64,000 bases of DNA from Devosia sp. 66-22 (GTDB taxonomy: Bacteria > Pseudomonadota > Alphaproteobacteria > Rhizobiales > Devosiaceae). Shown here in pieces: positions 52,086-62,837 of the stretch. The notes below the pieces were generated by a model. The model worked only from the letters and a program-made list of their open reading frames with translations. It was not told where the DNA came from and searched no databases. The position numbers were made by a program, and so were the translations under genes. Positions within the stretch are counted from its first letter, which is position 1; each line of letters opens with the position of its first letter. The DNA lies in contig MKUZ01000023.1 in the NCBI GenBank assembly GCA_001899065.1, positions 36,233-100,232 on the forward strand, written 5' to 3'.

Positions 52086-53189
52086 CTAGACGATCCGCAG
52101 CCCGCTCACCGGATCGAACCACGACACCTGCGTGAGGTCGAGGTCGACGCCGATCTCCTTGTGATGGTCGACGTCGACGCGGCCGGCGAAGCGGGCGATG
52201 ACGTTGCGGTCGCCGACCTTGAAGGTGACGAACGTGTCCGAGCCGGAATTCTCGACCAGGTGCACCGGACCGCTCAGGGTGGAGCCCATGCGCAGTGCTT
52301 CGGGGCGGATGCCGAAGGTGACGTCCTTGCCGTGATAGGCGGCAAGCGCGGGCGGCGCTGTCTGGATGGTGAGGCGCTGGCCGCCGGCGAAGGTGAGGAG
52401 CGCATTGCCGGTGGCATAGTCGAGGCCGCCGGTGATGAGGTTCATGGGCGGCGAGCCCATGAAATCGGCGACGAACAAATTGGCCGGCTTCTCGTAGATT
52501 TCGGCCGGGGCGCCGATCTGCTGGATCAGGCCCTGGTTGAGCACGACGACCTTGGTCCCCAGCGTCATCGCCTCGATCTGGTCGTGCGTCACATAGACGA
52601 TGGACGCGCCGATGCGCTCATGCAGCCGCTTGATCTCGCCGCGCAGCTCGACGCGCAGCTTGGCGTCGAGATTGCTGAGCGGTTCGTCGAACAGGAACAG
52701 CGTTGGCTCGCGCACCAGGGCGCGGCCCATGGCGACGCGCTGGCGCTGGCCGCCCGACAAGGCGCTGGGGCGGCGCGCGAGGAGCTGCTCGATCTGCAGC
52801 AACTGGCTCACCTGCTGGATACGCTGCTGCTGCTCGGCCTGCGGCACCCGCCGCACCTTCATGCCGAAAGCGATGTTCTCGGCCACGGTCATGGTGGGAT
52901 AGAGCGCGTAGGACTGGAACACCATTGCAATGTCGCGGTCGCGCGGCGGCACCTGCGTCACGTCGCGGCCGCCGATGACGATCTGGCCGCCGCTGCTGTC
53001 ATCGAGCCCGGCGATGCAGTTGAGCAGGGTCGACTTGCCGCAGCCCGAGGGGCCGACCAGCACCAGGAAGTCGCCGGCCGCCATTTCGAGGCTGATGCCC
53101 TTGAGCACTTCGATATTGCCATAGCGCTTTTCGAGATTGCGGATCTCGAGCACCGGGGCGGCGATGTCCCCCACTTCTAGCGCGACCAT
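52086..53189 (-). CDS. MalK/UgpC-type sugar ABC transporter ATPase
   Basis: A 367-residue CUT1-family ATPase that powers the MalFG-type permease encoded at 57341-59828. Walker A GPSGCGKST, signature SALSGGQRQR, Walker B FLFDEPLSNLDAKLR and the C-terminal OB-fold regulatory part with GIRPEALRMGSTLSG are present. ATG at 53189 is chosen because GGGAGGAGAG lies just upstream; it starts inside the end of the lacI-type gene, so the two are translationally linked. Confidence 0.93.
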   Translation of the reverse strand: MVALEVGDIAAPVLEIRNLEKRYGNIEVLKGISLEMAAGDFLVLVGPSGCGKSTLLNCIAGLDDSSGGQIVIGGRDVTQVPPRDRDIAMVFQSYALYPTMTVAENIAFGMKVRRVPQAEQQQRIQQVSQLLQIEQLLARRPSALSGGQRQRVAMGRALVREPTLFLFDEPLSNLDAKLRVELRGEIKRLHERIGASIVYVTHDQIEAMTLGTKVVVLNQGLIQQIGAPAEIYEKPANLFVADFMGSPPMNLITGGLDYATGNALLTFAGGQRLTIQTAPPALAAYHGKDVTFGIRPEALRMGSTLSGPVHLVENSGSDTFVTFKVGDRNVIARFAGRVDVDHHKEIGVDLDLTQVSWFDPVSGLRIV

Positions 53190-54223
53190 GCCTCTCCTCC
53201 CCATTTCGGCGCCGGCCCGGTGGAGCCGCGCACGATCAAATCGACCTTATCGGTCCGTTGCAATTCACGAACAGGCGTGCCGGCGAGCCGCGCCATCATC
53301 ATCGCGGCGAGGATGGGGCCGGCGTCGCGGATCGGCTGGCGCGTCACCGTGAGCGGCGGCGCGAAATTCTCGGCCAGCAGATGCGGCAGCACGTCGTCAT
53401 GCGAGATGATCGACAGATCCTCGCCCACCTTGAGCCCGGCCTCGCCCGCGGCGCGCATGATGCCCAGCGCCTGCAGCGTCGACGAGCAGAGGAAGGCCGT
53501 CGGCCGGGCGCGGTCGGCCAGCATGGTGGCCGCGGCGCGATAGCCGCTCTCCTCGTGCATCTCGCCATTGGCGACGAAGCGCGGCGGGACGGGCAGGCCG
53601 TGCTCGTCCATCACGGCGCGATAGCCGCGCTCGCGCTGGCGGGCATAGCCCATCGGCTGCGGGCCGTTGAGGAGGGCGATGCGCTTGTGCCCGAACTGGA
53701 TGAGCAGGCGCGTCGCGGCGGCGAAGGCGCCCTCATTGTCGATGTCGTAATAGGCGTAGTCCGGCGCGTCGGTGCCGCGGCCGTGGACGACGAAGGGAAT
53801 GTTGCGGCGCGCCAGCAGCTCGATGCGCGGATCGTCCGGCTCGGGGGCGCTCAGGATCATGCCGTCGACCTGGCCGCGCGAGGCGATGCGCTCGTGGTGC
53901 TCCATCTGCTGCGCGTCGGGCGCGATGTGGACGAGCAGGTCGATCTCGGAATCGGCGAAGGCCAGCGACAGCGCCGACAGGAAGTCCATCACATGCGGGT
54001 CGACGCCGCGCTCCGACGAGGCGCGGAAGATCATGCCGACGAGCCCGGATTTGCCGGTGGCGAGGCGCTTGGCATGCATGTTGGGCCGGTAATGCAGCCG
54101 CTCGGCGCCCTCGAGGACGCGCTGGCGCGTTGCAACCCCAACCTCGGGAAAGCCGTTAAGGGCGCGACTCACCGTGGCCGGCGACAGGCCCAGATGCTCG
54201 GCGAGCTGGCGAATGGTCGTCAC
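53177..54223 (-). CDS. LacI-family regulator of the alpha-glucoside locus
   Basis: A 348-residue LacI/GalR repressor: N-terminal helix-turn-helix TIRQLAEHLGLSPATVSRAL, hinge helix HAKRLATGKS, and a periplasmic-binding-protein-like sugar domain (VGMIFRASSERGVDPH; FGHKRIALLNGP). The GTG at 54223 has GGGAGGAG upstream; the longer frame to 54265 reads across the operator. It is divergent from the alpha-glucosidase operon and overlaps the ATPase gene. Two AAACCGGTTT sites in the gap are its likely operators. It resembles AglR-type regulators. Confidence 0.93.
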   Translation of the reverse strand: MTTIRQLAEHLGLSPATVSRALNGFPEVGVATRQRVLEGAERLHYRPNMHAKRLATGKSGLVGMIFRASSERGVDPHVMDFLSALSLAFADSEIDLLVHIAPDAQQMEHHERIASRGQVDGMILSAPEPDDPRIELLARRNIPFVVHGRGTDAPDYAYYDIDNEGAFAAATRLLIQFGHKRIALLNGPQPMGYARQRERGYRAVMDEHGLPVPPRFVANGEMHEESGYRAAATMLADRARPTAFLCSSTLQALGIMRAAGEAGLKVGEDLSIISHDDVLPHLLAENFAPPLTVTRQPIRDAGPILAAMMMARLAGTPVRELQRTDKVDLIVRGSTGPAPKWGGEAWSR

Positions 54224-54244
54224 CCATTCTCCTCCCGGGTGCTG

Positions 54245-54254
54245 AAACCGGTTT
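54245..54254. promoter_or_regulatory. LacI-type operator O1
   Basis: The perfect palindrome AAACCGGTTT, 22 bases upstream of the regulator's GTG, with a central CG as in LacI-family sites. It is placed to autoregulate the regulator. Confidence 0.7.
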
Positions 54255-54311
54255 AGGAATTGCACGCCCGCGAGGCGACATCAATCCGACATATGCGGAG
54301 TTCCCGGATCT

Positions 54312-54321
54312 AAACCGGTTT
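54312..54321. promoter_or_regulatory. LacI-type operator O2
   Basis: A second AAACCGGTTT, 67 bases from O1 centre to centre. It overlaps the -35 box of the operon promoter, so binding would block transcription of the alpha-glucosidase operon. Spacing would permit looping between O1 and O2. Confidence 0.75.
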
Positions 54322-54348
54322 GACCAATTGGTTGCGGCTTGTTAACAC
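54320..54348 (+). promoter_or_regulatory. Promoter of the alpha-glucosidase/transport operon
   Basis: TTGACC (54320-54325), 17-base spacer, TAACAC (54343-54348; weak -10). It overlaps operator O2 and lies 48 bases before the first gene. Confidence 0.5.
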
Positions 54349-54395
54349 TCCCGGCCAAGCGGGCGGCCAGTCCCGCACGAGGGAGACGGCTGTCG

Positions 54396-56045
<1,650 letters not shown>

Positions 56046-56102
56046 AACGCCGTTCCGGCGAGTGGGCCGGCCGGCAACAACCCCTGTCTGGGAGGACATG
56101 GA

Positions 56103-57278
56103 ATGAAGACCGTCGTATCGACACTTGCTCTGGGTGCCGCGCTGCTGCTCGGCTCCACTTCGCTGACCGTCGCGCTCGAAGCGGGAAAGCTCACCGTCTG
56201 GCTGGGCACCAACCGCGATGACGCGGCGGTGCGCACCATCGCGCAGAAATTCACCGAGGACCTCGGCGTCGAGGTCACGGTGGAAGTGGTCGACCCCGAC
56301 CTGCCGCTCAAGTTCCAGCAGGCCGCCGCGACCGGCGACGGCCCCGACATCGTGCTGTGGCCGCATGACCGCTTCGGCGAATGGGCCCAGGCCGGCCTGA
56401 TCTCGCCGGTCGAGCCGTCCGACGCCGTCAAGGCCAGCGCGCTCGCCAGCGGCTGGGACGCCGTCACCTTCGGCGGCCAGACCTGGGGCTATCCGGTGTT
56501 CGTGGAAGCCATCGCGCTCATCTACAACAAGGACCTCGTGCCCACCCCGCCGGCAAGCTTCGAGGAAATCGGCGGCCTCTCGGTGCCCGACGGCAAGACC
56601 CGCATCATGTGGGACTACACCAACGCCTATTTCTCCATGCCGCTGCTCGCCGCCAATGGCGGCTACGCATTCCAGAAGAACGCCGAGGGCAACTACGACG
56701 GCAAGGACACCGGCGTGAACAATGAGGGCTCGATCAAGGGCGCGACCGCGCTCAAGAACCTCATCGACTCCGGCGTGATGCCCAAGGGCGTCGATGGCGG
56801 CGTGACCGATGCGAGCTTCGCCAAGGGCGACGTCGCGGTGATCATCAATGGCCCCTGGTCGTGGGCGAACTACGAGCAGGCCGGCATCAATTTCGGCGTC
56901 GCCCCGCTGCCCACGGTCGAGGGCCAGCCGTCCAAGCCGTTCATCGGCGTGGGTGCGCTCGCCATCAACGCGGCCTCGCCCAACAAGGACCTCGCCAAGG
57001 AGCTGATCGAGAACTACCTGCTCACCGATGACGGCGTCGCCGCCTGGAATGCCAACGGCATGCTCGGCGCCACCGCCAACATCAAGGCCGGCGAATCCTC
57101 GAACGCCAATGTGCAGGCGACCCTCGCCAACGCCGCGATCGGCGTGCCGATGCCGTCCAACCCGGAGATGGGTGCGTTCTGGGCCGCGCTGCCCGCCGCG
57201 CTCACCAACATCACCACCGGCACGCAGGACGTGAAGCCCGCGCTCGACGACGCGGCCAAGCGTATCCTCGGCGAGTAA
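56103..57278 (+). CDS. Maltose-type ABC transporter substrate-binding protein
   Basis: A 391-residue periplasmic binding protein with a Sec signal peptide (first about 24 residues) and the MalE-type fold: GKLTVWLGTNRDD, GPDIVLWPHDRFGEWAQAGL, and the hinge MWDYTNAYFSMPLLAANGGYAF (in pieces). W and Y residues for stacking on sugars are frequent. GGGAGG precedes the ATG at 56103. It serves the permeases encoded next. Confidence 0.93.
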   Translation: MKTVVSTLALGAALLLGSTSLTVALEAGKLTVWLGTNRDDAAVRTIAQKFTEDLGVEVTVEVVDPDLPLKFQQAAATGDGPDIVLWPHDRFGEWAQAGLISPVEPSDAVKASALASGWDAVTFGGQTWGYPVFVEAIALIYNKDLVPTPPASFEEIGGLSVPDGKTRIMWDYTNAYFSMPLLAANGGYAFQKNAEGNYDGKDTGVNNEGSIKGATALKNLIDSGVMPKGVDGGVTDASFAKGDVAVIINGPWSWANYEQAGINFGVAPLPTVEGQPSKPFIGVGALAINAASPNKDLAKELIENYLLTDDGVAAWNANGMLGATANIKAGESSNANVQATLANAAIGVPMPSNPEMGAFWAALPAALTNITTGTQDVKPALDDAAKRILGE

Positions 57279-57340
57279 GCCACGACTACGGGCGGCGGGA
57301 ATCGTCCCGCCGCCTCCCGCCACTTCCTGGGGAGGAGGGA

Positions 57341-58894
57341 ATGGCCGAACTCGTCGCCACCGCACCGCCTGAGGCCACCGCCGGCCGGCCGGTCATCGCC
57401 TGGCTCGGCAAGGCCATCGTCGCCGCGCTGTTCGTGGCGATGCTGTGGGTTGCCTGGAACCTCTATGCCCTGGGCGAGACGGTGCTCGCCGCGCTCATCC
57501 TCGCGGCCGCCGTCGGCTTTGCCATCATCTTCGGCACGCGCCGCTTCTACTCGACCCGCTTCATCTATCCCGGCATCGTCGCCATCGCGCTCTTTGTCGC
57601 CTTCCCCGTGATCTACACGGTGGTGCTGGGCTTCACGAACTACTCCTCGCTCAACCTCCTCACCTATGAGCGCGCCCTGGGCGTCATCATGCAGGCGCGT
57701 GCCGTGGACAAATCCACCGAGCGCCCCTTCGCCCTGACGCGCGACGGCGCCGCCTTCCGCGTGTTCCTGCCGCAAGGGGAGGGGCCGGGCGGCTTCCTCT
57801 CGGACCCGGTGCCGCTCGACGGCAATCCCGTGACCGTCGCCGCCAGTCCGGTCGACACCGCCCCCGAGGCGATGGCGATGCGCGATATCGTGCCGATGCG
57901 CGACGCCCTCGCCCTCGTCTCGGTGACGCTGCCCGACGGCGTGACGCTGCAGCAATCGGGTCTGCGCACCTTCGCATCCGTCGCGGCCGTGTGGCGGCTC
58001 GAGGACGATGGCCGGCTGGTCAACGTCGCCGACGGCCGCGTCCTCGTGCCGGACCAGTCGGTGGGCTTTTATGTCGACGAGGCCGGCGAGCGGATCACGC
58101 CCGGCTGGCGCGTCAATGTCGGCTGGCAGAACTTCCAGCGCATCTTCACCTCCGAGGGCATCCGCGCGCCGATGCTGTCGATCTTCATCTGGACGCTGGT
58201 GTTCGCCACGCTCTCGGTGACGCTGACCTTCGCGCTCGGCGTGCTGCTGGCGGTGATCCTGCAATGGCCGCATCTGCGCTTCAAGGCGTTCTACCGCCTG
58301 ATGCTGATCCTGCCCTATGCGGTGCCCGCCTTCATCTCGATCCTGATCTTCAAGGGACTGTTCAACCAGAACTTCGGCGAGATCAACATGCTGCTCGAGG
58401 CGCTGTTCGGCGTCCGGCCCGACTGGAACACCAATCCATTCATGGCCCGCATGATGATCGTGCTGGTCAACCTCTGGCTCGGCTATCCTTACATGATGCT
58501 GCTCGCCATGGGCTTCCTGCAGTCGGTGCCCGAGGATCACAAGAAGGCCGCCGCCCTCGAAGGGGCGAGCCCGATCCGCGTGTTCTTCACCATCACCCTG
58601 CCGCAGATCATCCCGCCATTCCTGCCGCTCCTGATCGCGAGCTTCGCGTTCAACTTCAACAATCTGGTGCTGATCCTGCTGCTGACGCGTGGCGCGCCGG
58701 ACATGCCCGGCACGGTGATCCCGGCCGGACAGACCGACATCCTCGGCTCCTTCATCTACCGCATCGGCTTCGTCGACTCCGGCCAGCAGTTCGGCCTCTC
58801 GGGCGCCATTACCTTCATCATCTTCGTGCTCGTGGCCGCCATCGCCTACAGCAATTTCGTCGTCATGCGCCGGGTGGCGGGAGGCGTGAGATGA
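57341..58894 (+). CDS. MalF-type sugar permease with large periplasmic loop
   Basis: A 517-residue inner-membrane permease. Two membrane segments (about 25-70) are followed by a third, then a long periplasmic insert (about residues 105-265) like the P2 loop of E. coli MalF, then the six-segment core. The ATPase-docking EAA loop reads EGASPIRVFFTITLP. GGGGAGGAGGG lies just before the ATG at 57341. It pairs with the permease encoded at 58938. Confidence 0.92.
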   Translation: MAELVATAPPEATAGRPVIAWLGKAIVAALFVAMLWVAWNLYALGETVLAALILAAAVGFAIIFGTRRFYSTRFIYPGIVAIALFVAFPVIYTVVLGFTNYSSLNLLTYERALGVIMQARAVDKSTERPFALTRDGAAFRVFLPQGEGPGGFLSDPVPLDGNPVTVAASPVDTAPEAMAMRDIVPMRDALALVSVTLPDGVTLQQSGLRTFASVAAVWRLEDDGRLVNVADGRVLVPDQSVGFYVDEAGERITPGWRVNVGWQNFQRIFTSEGIRAPMLSIFIWTLVFATLSVTLTFALGVLLAVILQWPHLRFKAFYRLMLILPYAVPAFISILIFKGLFNQNFGEINMLLEALFGVRPDWNTNPFMARMMIVLVNLWLGYPYMMLLAMGFLQSVPEDHKKAAALEGASPIRVFFTITLPQIIPPFLPLLIASFAFNFNNLVLILLLTRGAPDMPGTVIPAGQTDILGSFIYRIGFVDSGQQFGLSGAITFIIFVLVAAIAYSNFVVMRRVAGGVR

Positions 58895-58937
58895 GGACCG
58901 TGGACTGGGCTTCGCACGCACACCGAGGAGGCACGCT

Positions 58938-59828
58938 ATGATCGTTGAGCATCCGCGCTCGCTGCTGTGGCGCAAGATCGCCGCGCATGCATTCCTCCTC
59001 GCCTTCATCTGCCTGATCCTCGGGCCGTTCCTCGTGGTGGTGTCGATCTCGTTCCGCGAGGGCAATTTCACCATCGGCTCGCTGTGGCCCGAGCGGCCCA
59101 CGCTCGAGCACTGGTATCTCGCCTTCGGCGTGCCGTTCACGCGCCCCGACGGCACGCTGGTCGAGCCGCCCTATCCGGTGCTGCTGTGGATGTGGAACTC
59201 GATCAAGATCGGCGTCATCGCCTCGGCCGGCGTGGTGGCGATCTCGACCATCTCCGCCTACGCCTTCTCGCGCGTGAAGTTCCCGGCGCGTGGCCCGCTG
59301 CTCGACGGACTGTTCATCGTCCAGATGTTCCCCACCACGCTGGCGCTGGTCGCGATCTTCGCGATCTTCGACAGCCTGGGCGAAGTGGTGCCGGCGCTGG
59401 CCATCGACAACCACTGGGCGGTGATCGCCGTCTACCTGTCGGGCGTCACGCTCCACATCTGGACCATCAAGGGCTATTTCGACTCGGTCGATCCGGCCAT
59501 GGACAAGGCCGCGCAGATCGACGGCGCGACGCCGTGGCAGACCTTCCGTTATGTCTTCCTGCCGCTCGCGGTGCCCATCATCGCGGTGGTGTTCGTGCTC
59601 GCCTTCATCGGCACCATCAACGACTACCCCACCGCCTCGGTGCTGCTGCGGTCGAACGAAAATCTGACGCTGGCGGTCGGCTCGCGGCTCTATCTCAACG
59701 AGTTCCGCTACCTGTGGGGCGACTTCGCCGCCGCCGCAATCCTCAGTGGCCTGCCGATCACCGTCGTGTTCCTGCTCGCGCAGCGATACCTGGTGAGCGG
59801 ACTGTCCGAGGGCGGGGTGAAGGGCTAG
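58938..59828 (+). CDS. MalG-type sugar permease
   Basis: A 296-residue inner-membrane permease with six membrane segments. The EAA loop reads DGATPWQTFRYVFLPLAVP. It begins 43 bases after the previous gene, with GAGGAG upstream. It completes the transporter: binding protein, MalF-type, MalG-type and the divergently encoded ATPase. Confidence 0.92.
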   Translation: MIVEHPRSLLWRKIAAHAFLLAFICLILGPFLVVVSISFREGNFTIGSLWPERPTLEHWYLAFGVPFTRPDGTLVEPPYPVLLWMWNSIKIGVIASAGVVAISTISAYAFSRVKFPARGPLLDGLFIVQMFPTTLALVAIFAIFDSLGEVVPALAIDNHWAVIAVYLSGVTLHIWTIKGYFDSVDPAMDKAAQIDGATPWQTFRYVFLPLAVPIIAVVFVLAFIGTINDYPTASVLLRSNENLTLAVGSRLYLNEFRYLWGDFAAAAILSGLPITVVFLLAQRYLVSGLSEGGVKG

Positions 59829-59868
59829 CGGTCCGCAGGCAAACTGCGTGCAAGAGGCTGCCCCCCTT

Positions 59869-59986
59869 CCACCATGCTACGCATGGTCCCCCTCCCCCCT
59901 TTGCACGGCGGCGGAGCCCGACGGAAGCTTCGGTTCCAGCGGTTCCTCCCCCGTGCAACGGGGGAGGGAGACCGCCGTCAGGCGGT
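59869..59986. repeat. Composite of three palindromes after the sugar operon
   Basis: ACCATGC/GCATGGT (59870-59886), CTCCCCCGT/ACGGGGGAG (59946-59966) and ACCGCC/GGCGGT (59971-59986) each form a perfect stem within 120 bases. The interval to the next gene holds nothing else. It probably terminates both flanking transcripts and looks like an interspersed repeat. Confidence 0.6.
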
Positions 59987-60025
59987 GGAGGGGGCGGCCG
60001 CTTGCGCCGAAGAGCCGGACGATCG

Positions 60026-60325
60026 TCAGATCTCCGCCACGAGCCTCAGCGAATCCGGATCGTAGAAGGCCAGCGTGGCCTTGCCGTCGGCGATGGTGGT
60101 CACCTTGAGGCAACCGCCCCAGACGTCGATGCTGGAGCCCTGCTTGGTGGAAAGCTGGAGCTGGTTGGAGAGCGACTCCATGCGGGAGCCGTAGTCCACG
60201 TCGTTGCCCGTCGCGCAGTAGGGCACGTGGCCCGCGGCGCTGACGGACGTCGCGGCGAGGGCCGGCGCGGCGAGGCCGGCGGTGCCCAGCAGGGCGGTGA
60301 CGGCAATGAGAGGAAGCTTGGTCAT
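60026..60325 (-). CDS. Small secreted protein, paralogue of the next gene (99 aa)
   Basis: A 99-residue exported protein: Sec signal peptide (about 1-28, ending ALAA), then a small domain with GCLKV, and YDPDSLRLV at the C-terminus. GGAG sits 7 bases before the ATG at 60325. Its C-terminal half matches that of the protein at 60467-60760 (GC[LI]xV/T; FYDPxSL). No family name is known to me. A conserved cysteine pair (PYCATG and GGCLKV) could form a disulphide in the periplasm. Confidence 0.75.
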   Translation of the reverse strand: MTKLPLIAVTALLGTAGLAAPALAATSVSAAGHVPYCATGNDVDYGSRMESLSNQLQLSTKQGSSIDVWGGCLKVTTIADGKATLAFYDPDSLRLVAEI

Positions 60326-60466
60326 TTCGTACTCCATATGTGTTCGGGAGGAACGCTGGAGTATCTGTGCCGCGCCGCCGCACTTTACCAGTTACGGCTC
60401 GATGAACATTGATGAATTCGGCGCAACGCGGTGGACAGGTTTGTCACGCCGCCGCGACTGGACCAG

Positions 60467-60760
60467 TCAGTTGACCGGGACTTCCTCGAGCGACCACGGG
60501 TCGTAGAAGCGCATGCTGATGCGGCCGTTCTCGCGCACATTGGTCTGGATGCAGCCGTTCCAGAAGGTCGTCTGCCTCGCGTCGATGCCGCGCATCCTGA
60601 GCTTGTTCTCGTAGAACGTCGCTCTTTCGCTCTCGCCCATCTTGCCGATCTCGAACTCGAAGATCACGACATTTCCACCCCGGGGCGCGTAGCACATCGG
60701 CACGGCAAAGCTCGGCGTGGCGGTCAGGGCGAGGAGGGCGGCGAGGGCAAGACGCTTCAT
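60467..60760 (-). CDS. Small secreted protein, paralogue of the previous gene (97 aa)
   Basis: A 97-residue exported protein: Sec signal peptide (about 1-19), then PMCYAPRGG, NGCIQTN and FYDPWSLEEV. The cysteine spacing and the C-terminal FYDPxSL motif match the protein at 60026. Its ATG overlaps the stop of the amidohydrolase gene (4 bases), so it is co-expressed with that enzyme. Function unknown. Confidence 0.75.
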   Translation of the reverse strand: MKRLALAALLALTATPSFAVPMCYAPRGGNVVIFEFEIGKMGESERATFYENKLRMRGIDARQTTFWNGCIQTNVRENGRISMRFYDPWSLEEVPVN

Positions 60761-61923
60761 GAGGACACCGGCATGGCAGTTTCGACCAGCTTTACCCAGT
60801 AGCTGACGCCGACCGGGATGATGTCATCATTGAAGTCATATGTGTCGGAATGAAGTTCGGTGGAATCGCCATTGCCGAGGAAGATGTAGGCGCCCGGGCG
60901 GGCCTGCAGCATGTAGGCGAAGTCCTCGCCACCCATGGTGCCGTCGGCCTCGACGCTCGAGGCGCCGGTGATGCCGCGCGCCACACCCGCCGCGAACTCG
61001 GTCGGACCAGGCGAATTCACGGTGACGGGGTAGCCGTTGCGATAGTGGATCGACGCGGTGGCGCCGAAGGTGCCGGTGATGCCGGCCGTGACGGCGCGGA
61101 TGCGCTCTTCCATGAATTTGCGCACGCCTTCGTCGAGCGTGCGGACGGTGCCGGTCAGCTTCACCGTGCGCGGGATGACGTTGAACGCGGTGCCGGCCTC
61201 GATCATCGTCACCGACAGCAGCGCTTCGCGCATCGGGTCGACATTGCGCGACACGATGGTTTGCAGCGCGAGGATGAGCTGGGCGGCGACGATCACCGGA
61301 TCGACGGTGTTGTGCGGCATGGCGGCGTGGCCGCCTTCGCCCTCGATGGTGATCTGGAACTCGTCGGTAGCGGCCATGATGCCGCCGGGCTTGATGCCGA
61401 ACTGGCCGGCCGGGATGCCGGGCATGTTGTGGAGCCCGTAGAATTCCTCGATGCCGAAGCGCTCGACCAGCCCGTCCTGCAGCATGGCGCGGCCGCCAGC
61501 CCCGCCTTCCTCCGCCGGCTGGAAGATCAGCACGGCGGTGCCCTCGAAGTTGCGCGTCTCGCTGAGATATTTGGCGGCGCCCAGCAGCATGGCGGTGTGT
61601 CCGTCATGGCCGCAGGCATGCATCTTGCCCGCGACGGCCGAGGCGTAGTCCTTGCCGGTGCGCTCGGTGATGGGCAGGGCGTCCATGTCGGCACGAAGGC
61701 CCATCACCCGGCCTGCACCGCCATTGCGGCCTTTGATCACCGCCACCACGCCGGTCCGCCCGATGCCGGTAACGACCTCGTCGGCGCCGAACGAGCGCAG
61801 CAGCTCCGCCACGCGTCCCGCGGTCCGGTGCACGTCGTATTGCAGCTCGGGATTGCGGTGGAAGTCCTGGCGCCATCCGGCGATCTCGCGCTGGAATTCG
61901 GCGACGCGATTGATGACGGGCAT
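60757..61923 (-). CDS. M20 family amidohydrolase (hippurate hydrolase-like)
   Basis: A 388-residue metal-dependent amidohydrolase that cleaves N-acyl amino acids or related amides. Metal ligands: HACGHDGH, EEGGAGG, HNMPG and the C-terminal GGEDFAYML. The ATG at 61923 is chosen over a longer frame to 62061 because the domain begins directly after it. Cytoplasmic; substrate not determined. It is followed by two small secreted proteins. Confidence 0.92.
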   Translation of the reverse strand: MPVINRVAEFQREIAGWRQDFHRNPELQYDVHRTAGRVAELLRSFGADEVVTGIGRTGVVAVIKGRNGGAGRVMGLRADMDALPITERTGKDYASAVAGKMHACGHDGHTAMLLGAAKYLSETRNFEGTAVLIFQPAEEGGAGGRAMLQDGLVERFGIEEFYGLHNMPGIPAGQFGIKPGGIMAATDEFQITIEGEGGHAAMPHNTVDPVIVAAQLILALQTIVSRNVDPMREALLSVTMIEAGTAFNVIPRTVKLTGTVRTLDEGVRKFMEERIRAVTAGITGTFGATASIHYRNGYPVTVNSPGPTEFAAGVARGITGASSVEADGTMGGEDFAYMLQARPGAYIFLGNGDSTELHSDTYDFNDDIIPVGVSYWVKLVETAMPVSS

Positions 61924-62078
61924 GGCACTCTCGGCTGGTAAAACCGGATTGTGCCGGGTCGCGCGGTGATTGGTCAAGCCGTGGCGGAGGTTAGCGTTCT
62001 CCCGGACGGGCCGGATCGAGAAAGCCATTGCCCTGGCGCGCCTTGCTCTTTGCATGGCCATTTGCCAAACACCGCGCC

Positions 62079-62837
62079 ATGAAGATCCTCGTCGCCGTCA
62101 AGCGCGTCATCGACCACGCGATCCGCATCCGGGTGAAGCCGGACGGGACCGGCGTCGAGACGGCGAACCTGCGCATGTCGATGAACCCCTTCGACCGGCA
62201 TGCGGTCGAGGCCGCGGTGCGGCTCGCCGAAGCGGGGCAGGCGGACGAGATCGTTGCCGTGTCCATTGGGCCGAAGGCGGCGACGGATGTGCTGCTGACC
62301 GCGCTGGCGATGGGCGCGCATCGCGGGCTGCTGCTCGAGACCGACGCGAAGCTCGAGACGCTCGCGGTAGCCAAGCTGCTCAGGCATGTCGCCGACGAGG
62401 AGAAGCCGGACCTGATCCTCCTGGGCAAGCAGGCGGTGGACGACGACAGCAACCATGTGGGGCAGATGCTGGCGGGGCTGCTCGGCTGGCCGCAGGCAAC
62501 CTTTGCCTCGGCGATCGAGCTTGCCGACGGACAGGCGACGGTGACGCGCGAGGTCGATTTCGGCCGGCAGACGCTGCGGATGTCGCTGCCCGCGATCGTC
62601 ACCGCCGATCTGCGCCTCAACGAGCCGCGCAATGTCGGCCTGCCCATGGTGATGAAGGCGAAGTCGAAGCCGCTCGCGACCAGGGCGGTTGCCGGGCTCG
62701 GCATCGACATCACGCCGCGGCTCGTGGTCGAGACGGTGACGCCGCCGCGCGAGCGGGCGCAGGGCAGGGTAGTCGCCACTCCGGCCGAGTTTGCGCAGGC
62801 CATCGCCGCCGAAATCGGCAAGATGGAGCCGCGCTGA
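62079..62837 (+). CDS. etfB: Electron transfer flavoprotein beta subunit
   Basis: A 252-residue ETF beta subunit that with EtfA passes electrons from acyl-CoA and other dehydrogenases to ETF-ubiquinone oxidoreductase. MKILVAVKRVIDHAIRIRVK opens the family match; NPFDRHAVEAAVRL and LGKQAVDDDSNHVGQMLAGLL are diagnostic. The ATG at 62079 is at the standard position. The stop overlaps the etfA start (TGATG). Confidence 0.96.
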   Translation: MKILVAVKRVIDHAIRIRVKPDGTGVETANLRMSMNPFDRHAVEAAVRLAEAGQADEIVAVSIGPKAATDVLLTALAMGAHRGLLLETDAKLETLAVAKLLRHVADEEKPDLILLGKQAVDDDSNHVGQMLAGLLGWPQATFASAIELADGQATVTREVDFGRQTLRMSLPAIVTADLRLNEPRNVGLPMVMKAKSKPLATRAVAGLGIDITPRLVVETVTPPRERAQGRVVATPAEFAQAIAAEIGKMEPR

